The notes under the pieces were generated by a model that had not been told where the DNA came from, ran no database searches, and saw only the letters and a program-made list of their open reading frames with translations. A stretch of DNA of 37,564 bases from a virus: positions 1-37,564 of the IMG/VR virus record IMGVR_UViG_3300036853_000089, one strand, 5' to 3'. Every line of letters begins with the position of its first letter. Positions within the stretch are counted from its first letter, which is position 1. Position numbers and translations under genes: made by a program. This document shows positions 12,974 through 20,584 of the stretch, piece by piece.

Positions 12974-13083
12974 TGGGCGACCGCAAGGCCCCAAATCCGC
13001 CACCGCCCGGCGCCGTGAAACCGCCGCCGCCCCCGCCACCACCTCCGAAGAAGACCTGCCCGCACTGTCGTGGGGTTCTGTGA
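12973..13083 (+). CDS. 36-residue Pro-rich Cys-pair mini-protein (possible radical SAM partner)
   Basis: ATG 12973 overlaps the methyltransferase stop (TGATG) and its TGA overlaps the radical SAM ATG at 13083. The peptide has a charged start (MGDRKAPN), a run of four prolines, GAVK, a run of nine prolines, KKT and a C-terminal CPHCRGVL. Overlap on both sides shows that it is co-translated with the cassette. A short peptide beside a radical SAM/SPASM-like enzyme raises the possibility of a modified-peptide precursor, but the CxxC could simply bind zinc, and Pro-rich mini-proteins also occur in other phages. No homology is known to me. Confidence 0.55.
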   Translation: MGDRKAPNPPPPGAVKPPPPPPPPPKKTCPHCRGVL

Positions 13084-14165
13084 TGGGGCAGGAATACAGC
13101 AACCTCAAGATGGCCTGGCACTATGTGAGGGACGGCGGACTACCGGCCGCCCCGAAGCAGGCGCAGGTCATCCTCTCGGACATGTGCAACCAGAACTGCC
13201 ACTTCTGCGCCTACCGCATGGACGGGTACACGTCGAACGAGCTGTTCGTAGCGGACTCGACGCCTGCCAAGTACGGGCACAACAACCCGAAGCGATGGAT
13301 GCCGACCGACCGTGCGCTGGCGCTGCTCGAGGAGCTCGCCGGCGCCGGTGTTCTCGCGGTGCAGTTCACCGGGGGCGGGGAGCCGACGGTGCACCCGGAG
13401 CACGAGCGCATCTTCAAGCGCACTCTCGAACTCGGGCTCAAGGCGGCGCTTGTCTCGAACGGCCTGCACTGGTCGGATCACCTGCTCGGGATGCTGCCGC
13501 GGTTCTCCTGGGTGCGGGTGAGCGTGGATGCCGGTACGCCGGCCACCTACGCCACCATCCGGGACACCCCGCCGGGGAACTTCGAAAAGGTGTGGAATCA
13601 CGTCGCGCGCCTGGCGAACGACATCCGCCAGCAGCTCGGGTGCCTGCTCGGTATCGGGTACGTCGTCACCCCGGAGAACTGGAAGGAGATCGGGGACGGC
13701 GTGGCGCGCGCCGCCGACTCCGGGGCCGCGTACATCCGCCTGTCGGCGATGTTCAATCCGGACGGGGCCGCGCCCTACGTCGAGACCTACGAGCAGATCC
13801 AGCACGCAATCGGGGAGGCGCGCGCCGCGCACGAGCGCGAGGACTTCGCCGTGCACGACCTGTTCGGGGATCGGCTGCAGGACCTGGCCGAAGGGCCTCC
13901 GGACTACCCGACGTGCTACTACCAGGCGTATACGACCTACGTGGGAGGCGACCTCAACCTCTATCGGTGCTGCGTCCTCGCCTACAACAAGCGCGGACTG
14001 CTCGGCTCCCTCAAGGGGCAGACGTTCGAGCAGGCATGGAAGGCGGCCCAGGAAGACTTCAAGACCTTCGATGCGGGTTCGTGCGATCGGTGCCAATTCA
14101 ACGCGCGCAACAGGGCCATGAACTACATCGCCGGAGGCGACCCAGTGCACAAGGAATTCCCGTGA
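13083..14165 (+). CDS. Radical SAM enzyme with SPASM-like C-terminus
   Basis: 360 residues (GTG 13080 would add one). The cluster motif C-x3-C-x2-C is at Cys35, Cys39 and Cys42 in SDMCNQNCHFCAYR, followed by the SAM-contact motif FTGGGEPT at about 95-102 and typical barrel strands (LVSNGLHW, VRVSVDAG). The C-terminal part carries Cys278, Cys296/297, Cys334 and Cys337, a SPASM/twitch-like set for an auxiliary Fe-S cluster. Such enzymes modify peptides, sugars or nucleosides through a 5'-deoxyadenosyl radical. The partner genes are a methyltransferase, a Pro/Cys mini-gene and a glycosyltransferase. All key residues are present. Confidence 0.88.
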   Translation: MGQEYSNLKMAWHYVRDGGLPAAPKQAQVILSDMCNQNCHFCAYRMDGYTSNELFVADSTPAKYGHNNPKRWMPTDRALALLEELAGAGVLAVQFTGGGEPTVHPEHERIFKRTLELGLKAALVSNGLHWSDHLLGMLPRFSWVRVSVDAGTPATYATIRDTPPGNFEKVWNHVARLANDIRQQLGCLLGIGYVVTPENWKEIGDGVARAADSGAAYIRLSAMFNPDGAAPYVETYEQIQHAIGEARAAHEREDFAVHDLFGDRLQDLAEGPPDYPTCYYQAYTTYVGGDLNLYRCCVLAYNKRGLLGSLKGQTFEQAWKAAQEDFKTFDAGSCDRCQFNARNRAMNYIAGGDPVHKEFP

Positions 14166-14989
14166 AGGCCCCCGCAATATCGGCCGTGCTGACCGTCCAC
14201 GACAGGTCGCGCGAGGTAATGGAAAAGACGTTCGAGCCCCTGGAGTCCTTCGCGACCGAGGACTCTGACGACCATCTCATCGTGGTCTTGGACCGCTCCC
14301 CAGAGAGAGTCGAATCCGACATCGAGGAGCTGTGCCCATTCGACAGCCCATTCGTCGACTACGTCCACGTCATGGGGGAGCCGGGATGGCTCTGCCCAGC
14401 CCGCGCCTGGAATGCCGGATTTGCCGAGGTGCAGTCGGAGCTGACGTTCGTCATGTCCAGCGAGGTCATCCTCGCCCCTGGTGCGATCGACCGCTGCAGG
14501 GCCCTACTGGGTGCAGCCCCGGCCGTCCTGTTCGGCAAGTGCGTGGAGTCGGAGCCGGGCCGCTACGGTGGCTCGACCGCCTCAGGGGTGCTGTGCTCGG
14601 CCGAGCAGGCTCGCCCCCTCGGCTTCATCGCCTGCATCCCAACATGGGCCATTCGTGCCACGCAGGGGTACGACGAGGGCTTCATGGCCGGGTACTGGTA
14701 CGACGACGACGACTTCTTCTACAGGCTCTGGAAGCTCGGCCTTCCGTTCCTGTTCGAGGACAGCGTCTCAGGCGTGCACCAGAGCCACCCACGCCCCGTT
14801 CTCGACACGCCCGAGGGGCAGGCCGGGATCGCGAGGAACCGCGCCTACATCCTCGCCAAGCACGGCGCAGAGCACCCCATGAACGGGCAGCGGATACTCG
14901 GCAGGCGGCAGCCCGGGAAGACGCTCTGGGTGAAGGACGCCGCGTTCCTGACCGAGCACCACCTGCGAGCGTGGGGGTTCGAGGGTTGA
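14162..14989 (+). CDS. GT2-like (GT-A fold) glycosyltransferase
   Basis: 275 residues, GTG overlapping the radical SAM stop. AISAVLTVHDRS (residues 5-16) is the first nucleotide-binding strand of family 2 transferases; LIVVLDRS follows; WNAGFAEVQSELTFVMSSEV (83-102) is the region that usually carries DxD, here SSE; and the acidic motif WYDDDDFFYRLWKLG (179-193) corresponds to the catalytic ED-x-D-F-x-x-R site. It would transfer an activated sugar. As the last enzyme of the cassette it may glycosylate a phage protein, the mini-protein product or a host glycan. Confidence 0.78.
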   Translation: MKAPAISAVLTVHDRSREVMEKTFEPLESFATEDSDDHLIVVLDRSPERVESDIEELCPFDSPFVDYVHVMGEPGWLCPARAWNAGFAEVQSELTFVMSSEVILAPGAIDRCRALLGAAPAVLFGKCVESEPGRYGGSTASGVLCSAEQARPLGFIACIPTWAIRATQGYDEGFMAGYWYDDDDFFYRLWKLGLPFLFEDSVSGVHQSHPRPVLDTPEGQAGIARNRAYILAKHGAEHPMNGQRILGRRQPGKTLWVKDAAFLTEHHLRAWGFEG

Positions 14990-15390
14990 CCCCGCGCTGC
15001 TGCGTCCCCGCCTGCACCCGCCCTGTCGTCACCCTCCGCCGCCGCCTCTGCCAGACGCACTACAACCGCGCCAAGGACCGCCGCCGCAACTCCCACGGCA
15101 CCCTCGCCTGGGCGACCCTGCTCGCCAACCCGACCCTCCTCAACGGCGAACGCACCCGCCTGGAACAGATCATCCAAGCCCCCCAGCCGCAGACCTTCCA
15201 AGCCGACGACCTCCGCTCATGCCTGCTCTGCAGCAACTGCAAACCCGTCCCACCAAGAACCATCGCCTGCACCAAAAATCAGTGGGGAACCATAAAACTA
15301 CTGAGCCTCGCATCCGTCGAACGTGGTGGGATTCCTACCCCACTGGTGGGAAGAGCTAAAACTTGTCCGAGCTTTTCCCACAAGCCCTAG
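14986..15390 (+). CDS. Zinc-finger protein (CxxxxC...CxxH type)
   Basis: 134 residues from TTG 14986, overlapping the glycosyltransferase stop. RCCVPACTRPVVTLRRRLC with QTHYNRAKDRRR is a zinc finger seen in many small phage proteins, followed by a helical segment and a second cluster, CLLCSNCKP. The C-terminal third looks less structured. It ends the early operon; 486 noncoding bases follow. A DNA- or RNA-binding role is likely but unspecified. Confidence 0.6.
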   Translation: MTPRCCVPACTRPVVTLRRRLCQTHYNRAKDRRRNSHGTLAWATLLANPTLLNGERTRLEQIIQAPQPQTFQADDLRSCLLCSNCKPVPPRTIACTKNQWGTIKLLSLASVERGGIPTPLVGRAKTCPSFSHKP

Positions 15391-15428
15391 TACCACGCCA
15401 CTTTCCACGACACACCAGGTAGCGCAGA

Positions 15429-15490
15429 GGGGGATGAAAGGCGGGGGGACTATAGGGGGGTGGATAGCAGGGGGTGCTACGATCCCCCCC
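15429..15490 (+). other. Four-run G tract, G-quadruplex candidate, with C7 partner
   Basis: G5 (15429-15433), G6 (15443-15448), G6 (15455-15460) and G5 (15470-15474) are separated by 9, 6 and 9 bases, an intramolecular quadruplex pattern on the + strand. C7 at 15484-15490 can instead pair with the last G-run, and TAGCA/TGCTA flank that run (15465-15469 with 15475-15479), so a hairpin and a quadruplex may compete. This is the only tract of this kind in the window. Confidence 0.5.
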
Positions 15491-15491
15491 A

Positions 15492-15544
15492 GGTAGTAGC
15501 AGTACACGCAGTACCAGGGTAGTTACCTAGGGCCTACTACTACC
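15492..15544. repeat. Inverted repeat GGTAGTAG/CTACTACC
   Basis: Perfect 8-bp arms at 15492-15499 and 15537-15544. The spacer contains GGTAGTTACC and CCTAGG, themselves small palindromes. It lies immediately after the G/C-run tract. Possible terminase-binding or RNA-hairpin element. Confidence 0.4.
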
Positions 15545-15876
15545 ACCACACGCTAATACTCCACACCACGGAACAGCACATACACCGCGAGCAATCGGGG
15601 AGATACGACAACCGACCTCGACTCTCCGGCTACGGTGCACCACGGAGCCTGATACCAGCGAGCTGTGGAGCGTAGGAGCGGCGTGCCAAGCGAGAGAGAG
15701 AGTAGAGCGAGAGCCTCGAAACATATGCGCCCATGCTGCTGAGAACGCGAGACTTAGCCAGGGCGACATAATTGAGGCGAAAGACGGTAAGTGCATAGGG
15801 CTCAACGAGTAACGCAGGTCGACATAACGCATATTCTCGGACGTTGAGTCGAGCGGATTCACCCCTGGGGTACACC

Positions 15877-16071
15877 ATGGCGCAGGCAGGTAGGCTCCCC
15901 CTATCCGGTCAGAAAATCATCGGGGATCCGCCCGGTAGTGTACTTACTCCCCCCCTCCAGAATTTGCCCTCCCGGAAACGGCTTCTGGACATGGAGCCGG
16001 ACGAGCTGGACGAGTTCTTCCTCGGCTGCATCCGGTGGGTGCTGCACGACGACGAGCGGGTGTCTGGGTGA
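15877..16071 (+). CDS. Small protein preceding the terminase genes
   Basis: 64 residues from ATG 15877; ATG 15991 would give 26. The last half, MEPDELDEFFLGCIRWVLHDDE, is acidic with a helix. Its stop overlaps the GTG of the next gene, supporting expression. It could be part of the packaging set. No family recognised. Confidence 0.45.
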   Translation: MAQAGRLPLSGQKIIGDPPGSVLTPPLQNLPSRKRLLDMEPDELDEFFLGCIRWVLHDDERVSG

Positions 16072-16514
16072 GGGCGCCGACGTCTGTGGAGGTGAAGCCG
16101 GACGACCCGGAGATTCTCCGCATGTTGGCGGCGGAGGAGGACGCACGGGCGAGGGGAGCGACGGGGAAAGAGCTGCGGCTGTTGGCGCTGGCGCGGGCGC
16201 GGTACACGAAGCGGGTGGGGTTGGGGCGGAAGGTTCTGGAGTCGTCGGACCTCGAAGACCTGGTTGGGAAGTCGGCGCAGTGGATGCGCGGGCGCGGGTT
16301 CGACCTGCTGACGAAAGCGGCGGAGGGGACGCCGTGCCGGTGCTGTGAGAAGTGCCGGGTGAAGCAGCCGGACCTGAAGGCGGTGGCGTTGCTGGCGGAG
16401 ACGGTGAACAAGGCGTTGGCGCTCGAGTTGGCGCGGTTGCAGGCGAAGAAAGAGAACAGCGGGAGGCCGGCGACGGTGAAGCTGGACTGGCCGTCGGAGG
16501 GGGCGAAGGGGTGA
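16068..16514 (+). CDS. terS: Candidate terminase small subunit
   Basis: 148 residues from GTG 16068 (GTGA overlap). It is strongly helical and basic (ARARGATGKELRLLALARAR, KALALELARLQAKKE), with CRCCEKC near residue 91 as a possible zinc cluster. It overlaps TerL by 4 bases and occupies the normal small-terminase position, where the protein recognises packaging DNA. I see no clear terS motif, so the call rests on position, size and helical character. Confidence 0.5.
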   Translation: MRAPTSVEVKPDDPEILRMLAAEEDARARGATGKELRLLALARARYTKRVGLGRKVLESSDLEDLVGKSAQWMRGRGFDLLTKAAEGTPCRCCEKCRVKQPDLKAVALLAETVNKALALELARLQAKKENSGRPATVKLDWPSEGAKG

Positions 16515-17743
16515 CGTCGCGCATCGTGCTGGACCCGCCGGTGCTGTGGCCGCACCAGCAGGAGTTCGTCGACCACCCGTCGCGCTACACGGTGTGCAAG
16601 TCGGCGACGAAGTGCGGGAAGACCATGGCGGCGGCGTGGTGGCTGGCGCGCGAGGCGGTACGGAACCCGGGAGCGCTGTTCTGGTGGGTGGGGCCGACGA
16701 ACGAGGTGGGGCTCATCGGCTACAAGACCGTGCTGCACTTCATGGAGTCGGCCGGGGTGGTGGAGAAGCGCGGCGAGCGGCCCTGGAAGTTCCGCATGAT
16801 GAACGGGACGATGGTCTGCCTGAAGACGGCGCAGGAGCCGGACTACCTGCGCGGCGCCGGGGTCAAGGGGATGGTGCTCGACGAGGCCGGGTCTCCGGAC
16901 TTCGATGATGCGTGGTCGGAGATTCACACGACCATCCAGGCGACCCGCGGGCGGCTGAAGATCATCGGCAACCCGGGCGAGGCGGGCAGCTTCTTCGACA
17001 ACGCCGAGATGTGGGGCGAGGACCCGGAGATGCCGGAGTGGTCGTTCCGGCGCTGGAAGTTCATGGACCGGCCGACGGCGACCGAGAAGGACCTCCGGGA
17101 CGCGATGAAGGAGCTCGGCGGGGAGGACTCGCCGGACTTCCGCCGGTACTACCTGGGCGAGACCATCCGCGGCGAGGGGGTGTTCTTCTACGGCCTCGAG
17201 CAGGTCGCGACGGCCGAGATGCAGGAGCCGCAGCCGGGCCGCGAGTACGTCATCGGGGTCGACCCGGCGATCAAGTCGGACTATTTCGTGGCGTCGGTGT
17301 TCGACCTGCAGGACTGGCGTCAGGTGGCGGTGAGCCGGCACAAGGGGCCGCCGTCCGAGCAGCAGGAGGATGAGACCGAGCGGCTGGCGCGCGAGTACAA
17401 CGACGCCGCGGTGGTGATCGAGGTGAACGGTCCGGGCGGGCCGATTCACCAGCGCCTGGTCGCGCGCGGCTGCCGGATGTGGCCCTTCAACACCTCCGGG
17501 AAATCCAAGCCGGAGATCCTCTACGGCTACCGCTCGGCCATCAGCCGCGGGCAGGTGAAGCTGCTCAACGACCCCTACCAGCTGCGCGAGCACTACCAGT
17601 TCCAGCGCAAGCAGTCCGGGGTCACCGGGTCGAAGTTCTCGGCGCCCTCCGGTGGGCATGACGACATGGTGATGGCGAACGCCATCGCCGTGCACGGGCT
17701 GCAGCAGTACATCGTCCCAGAGTACATGGACCTGGCGCTGTGA
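16511..17743 (+). CDS. terL: Terminase large subunit (TerL)
   Basis: 410 residues from GTG 16511, overlapping the previous stop by 4 bases. ATPase: Walker A SATKCGKT at about 31-38 and Walker B MVLDEAG near 121-127. Nuclease: RNase H-like strand VIGVDPAIKSDYF and later HDDMVMANA with acidic metal ligands. It cuts concatemeric DNA and pumps it through the portal into proheads. All expected motifs are present, and the portal gene follows with a 4-base overlap. The sequence does not settle cos versus headful packaging. Confidence 0.93.
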   Translation: MTSRIVLDPPVLWPHQQEFVDHPSRYTVCKSATKCGKTMAAAWWLAREAVRNPGALFWWVGPTNEVGLIGYKTVLHFMESAGVVEKRGERPWKFRMMNGTMVCLKTAQEPDYLRGAGVKGMVLDEAGSPDFDDAWSEIHTTIQATRGRLKIIGNPGEAGSFFDNAEMWGEDPEMPEWSFRRWKFMDRPTATEKDLRDAMKELGGEDSPDFRRYYLGETIRGEGVFFYGLEQVATAEMQEPQPGREYVIGVDPAIKSDYFVASVFDLQDWRQVAVSRHKGPPSEQQEDETERLAREYNDAAVVIEVNGPGGPIHQRLVARGCRMWPFNTSGKSKPEILYGYRSAISRGQVKLLNDPYQLREHYQFQRKQSGVTGSKFSAPSGGHDDMVMANAIAVHGLQQYIVPEYMDLAL

Positions 17744-19842
17744 AGCTCCGGGAGCGGTTCCGCGAGGCGGTGGAGGTCTTCCGGGGGGTCGAGAAGACCG
17801 CCGGGGGGCAGCAGGCCGCATGGTTCACCGCTTTCGGCATGGGCCTCGACCAGCTCTTCGGAACGGACTCCCTGCAGCAGCCGTTCGCGCAGCACCCGAC
17901 CGTGTACGCCGCGGTCAAGGCGATCGCTTCGAACCTCGGCGGCCTGCCACTGGAGATGTTCCCGGCCTCCGACGAGCGGCACGAGCTCCCGATCACCGAC
18001 AGCCGGGTGCTGGCGCTGCTGTCGAACCCGAACCCCGACATGGAGCTGGCGCAGCTGCTCGAGGGGACCTACACGTCGCTGCAGCTCTGGGGCGACGCCT
18101 ACTGGTTCTTCGAGGGGATGTCGCGGCGGAATGCTTCGGACGCGCGCTTCCCGACCCGGCTCGAGCTGTGGGAGGCGAACCGGACGCGCCGCTTCACCAA
18201 GACCGACGGCAGCGTTTGGTACGAGTACCGCCTGAGCGACGTCACGAAGACGGCGCCGGCGTCCCAGGTCATCCGGTTCAACTTCTACAACCCCTACGAC
18301 CCGACGTGCGGCCTCGCCCCGCTGCAGGCGGCGATCGTCATCGCGAACGCCGACTACAAGGCGGGGATCTGGAACCGGGCCTTCTTCGACAACTACGCCA
18401 TCCCGACCGGGCTCGTCACCCCGAAGCCCGGGCAGATCACCGACAAGGACGCCATGCTGCGCGTCCGCGACCAGCTCGAGCAGCGGCACCAGGGCCCGTC
18501 CAAGCGCGGCCGGCTCGGGGCGGTCAACATGGCGCTGGAGTTCCTCGAGCTCGGCACCAGCCACAAGGACATGGACTTCCCGCAGCTGCTGGACGCTGCG
18601 ACCGAGCGGATCCTGATGGTCTTCCGGGTCCCGCCGACCGTTGCCGGCATCTCGAAGAACGCCAATTACCAGGAGGCCACCCGCCAGGCGAAGCAGTTCT
18701 GGGCGAACCACCTGCCGACGGCTCTCTACGTCGCCGCGGTGATCAAGCGCCGCCTGTGCGACCCCTTCGGAATCGACGAGGTGCCCTACTTCAAGACCGA
18801 GAGCATCAAGGCGCTGATCGAGGACCAGGAGTCGCTGTCGAACCAGGCGCGGAACTACTTCAACATGGGCGTCCCGTTCGAACAGATCAACGAGCGCCTC
18901 GAGCTCGGGTTCGACACCACGGACCACATCGCGCTCGAGACCTCCTGGCTGCCGTTCTCCATGGTGAACGCCGACGAGCAGGCGCTCATCGACCCGGCCG
19001 ACAAGGGGGGAACGAACCAGCCCTCGGCAGACGCGAACCAGCAGAACCAGCCCGGGGACGAGAGCACCGTCGCCAACGACCCGACGCAGGGGAAGTCGGC
19101 GGAGTTCCTGCGGGCGCTGTCCTGGCGCACGCTGATCTCCAAGGTGCGCGACGTCGAGATCGCCATGAAGCGCACCGTCACGGACCACTTCTTCGCGCTC
19201 AAGCGCGAGGTGCTGGCGAAAGTGCACGGGTCGCAGCGATCGAAAGACTCGCGCCCGGCGGAAATCTCGGTCGAGGCGGTCATGTTCGACGAGGAGAAGG
19301 CGGCGAAGGACATCCGCCGGCGCACGTCGCCGCTCCTCAAGAGCGCCGCCGACCAGGGGATCCGGACCGTCCTCGCGGAGCTGCGCCTCTCGCTCGACTT
19401 CGAGACCGTTCCCGGAGAGGTGCAGGCGTTCCTGCAGGAGAAGACCTTCGCCATCCCGGAGCTGGTCGACACCCCGGCCGCGGAGCGCCTCCGGTTCGCG
19501 CTGCAGGAGGGGCTGCAGAAGGGCGAGACCGTCGACCAGATCGCCGCGCGCGTCTCGGAGGTCTTCGAGGTGCAGCGCGCCCGCGCCGAGCGCATCGCCC
19601 GCACCGAGACGGCCGCATCGTTCACCGCCGGCCGGTTCGAGACGATGAAGGAAGCCGGGGTCTCGAAGATCGAGTGGTTGTCGGCGCGTGACGCGCGCGT
19701 GCGCGATTCGCACGAACAGCTCGACGGCGAGATCGTCATGGTCGGCGACCGGTTCGCGAACGGCCTGCTCTATCCGCTGGATCCTGCCGGACCTCCGGAG
19801 GAGATCGTCAACTGCCGCTGCATTCCCCTTCCGGCGGCGTGA
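17740..19842 (+). CDS. Portal protein fused to a MuF-type minor head domain
   Basis: 700 residues, GTG start overlapping the TerL stop. Residues about 1-420 match HK97-type portals (HPTVYAAVKAIASNLGGLPL, GDAYWFF, PTVAGISKNANYQEATRQAK, ESIKALIEDQE). A Gln/Asn-rich linker follows (about 425-450). The C-terminal part ends in the Mu gpF/minor head signature: RAERIARTETAASFTAGRFE, WLSARDARVRDSHEQLDG and a final VNCRCIPLP. The portal forms the DNA gateway; MuF domains are head-morphogenesis proteins often encoded separately just downstream. Here they are one continuous frame. Confidence 0.92.
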   Translation: MKLRERFREAVEVFRGVEKTAGGQQAAWFTAFGMGLDQLFGTDSLQQPFAQHPTVYAAVKAIASNLGGLPLEMFPASDERHELPITDSRVLALLSNPNPDMELAQLLEGTYTSLQLWGDAYWFFEGMSRRNASDARFPTRLELWEANRTRRFTKTDGSVWYEYRLSDVTKTAPASQVIRFNFYNPYDPTCGLAPLQAAIVIANADYKAGIWNRAFFDNYAIPTGLVTPKPGQITDKDAMLRVRDQLEQRHQGPSKRGRLGAVNMALEFLELGTSHKDMDFPQLLDAATERILMVFRVPPTVAGISKNANYQEATRQAKQFWANHLPTALYVAAVIKRRLCDPFGIDEVPYFKTESIKALIEDQESLSNQARNYFNMGVPFEQINERLELGFDTTDHIALETSWLPFSMVNADEQALIDPADKGGTNQPSADANQQNQPGDESTVANDPTQGKSAEFLRALSWRTLISKVRDVEIAMKRTVTDHFFALKREVLAKVHGSQRSKDSRPAEISVEAVMFDEEKAAKDIRRRTSPLLKSAADQGIRTVLAELRLSLDFETVPGEVQAFLQEKTFAIPELVDTPAAERLRFALQEGLQKGETVDQIAARVSEVFEVQRARAERIARTETAASFTAGRFETMKEAGVSKIEWLSARDARVRDSHEQLDGEIVMVGDRFANGLLYPLDPAGPPEEIVNCRCIPLPAA

Positions 19843-19849
19843 GGGACAC

Positions 19850-20584
19850 ATGAAGATCGAGATGGTCGACCCCGAACCTGCACCCGAGCCGGCCCCGACC
19901 GCGGAGCCCGAGCCCGGTCCGGCGATCGAACTGACCGAGGTCCGCCGCAAGTCCTACGTCGCCGAGACCAAGACGCTGAAGAACGGCGACATCGAGGCGT
20001 ACGTCTCGACCGAGGCGGTCGACCGAATGGGCGACATCATCCGGACCAAGGGCTGGGAGCTGGACAACTTCCGCAAGACCGGGGCGCCGGTGCTGTGGGG
20101 GCACAACCACCACCTGCCGCCTATCGGCAAGGCGGTCGAGATCGAGGCGCAGCGCAAGGGCCTCTGGGCCGTGACGCGCTTCCACGAGAAGACCGCGCAG
20201 TCGCGCGAGCTGGCGGTGCTGGCGCGCGAGCGAATCATCCCGTCGTGGTCGGTCGGGTTCAACCCGCTCGAGGCCCCCGAGCCGCGCACGGTGGAAGGCG
20301 AGATGAAGGGGTTCATCTTCAAGCGGCAGGAGCTCCTGGAGTACTCGCTGGTGAGCATCCCGGCGAACCAGGAGGCGGTCTCGAAGGCACTCTTCCTTGC
20401 CCGCAAGGGCTCGATCAGCAGGGAAATGGCGGCGCTCATCGCCGGTCCTTCGCCGATGGCGGAACAGGACGGCGGGCCACACGCCAAGGAGCAGATCGCG
20501 GAGTCGTTCAAGCTCTCCGCGGAATCGCAGGACGCGCACCTCGCGAAACTCGCGGGGCTGTACTTCCTGAAGAAGGTCATCTGA
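19850..20584 (+). CDS. HK97-family prohead protease
   Basis: 244 residues from ATG 19850. The N-terminus is Pro/Glu-rich; the catalytic core contains VDRMGDII, APVLWGHNHHLPPIGKA (catalytic His region) and LLEYSLVSIPANQEA (serine region), as in S78 prohead proteases. It cleaves scaffold and capsid N-termini during maturation. Its ATG lies 7 bases after the portal stop, and its stop overlaps the capsid ATG. Complete. Confidence 0.92.
   Translation: MKIEMVDPEPAPEPAPTAEPEPGPAIELTEVRRKSYVAETKTLKNGDIEAYVSTEAVDRMGDIIRTKGWELDNFRKTGAPVLWGHNHHLPPIGKAVEIEAQRKGLWAVTRFHEKTAQSRELAVLARERIIPSWSVGFNPLEAPEPRTVEGEMKGFIFKRQELLEYSLVSIPANQEAVSKALFLARKGSISREMAALIAGPSPMAEQDGGPHAKEQIAESFKLSAESQDAHLAKLAGLYFLKKVI

Larger units (their letters stand above)
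15391..15876 (+). other. Noncoding region upstream of terminase (cos/pac or RNA candidate)
   Basis: 486 bases with no convincing gene, less GC-rich than the rest and rich in dyads: G-runs 15429-15474, C7 at 15484-15490, GGTAGTAG/CTACTACC (15492-15499 with 15537-15544), and ATATGCG/CGCATAT (15723-15729 with 15828-15834). CGACATAA occurs twice (15764, 15820), and a GAGA tract lies near 15690-15715. It lies just before the small-terminase candidate, where cos or pac sites are usually found. A packaging site, a late-gene control region or a noncoding RNA are all possible. Confidence 0.5.

Noticed and set aside
13070-14989. Single 639-residue plus-strand frame spanning the radical SAM and glycosyltransferase genes
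   Set aside because: Its first 360 residues are the wrong frame of the radical SAM gene; only the part from 14162 is a real protein. It does not represent a fusion.
15944-17821. 625-residue minus-strand frame
   Set aside because: Antisense to terminase genes, which have Walker and nuclease motifs on the plus strand.
17593-19950. 785-residue open frame on the minus strand
   Set aside because: It is antisense to the portal-MuF gene, is Arg/Leu/Asp-rich without domains, and results from high GC codon bias.
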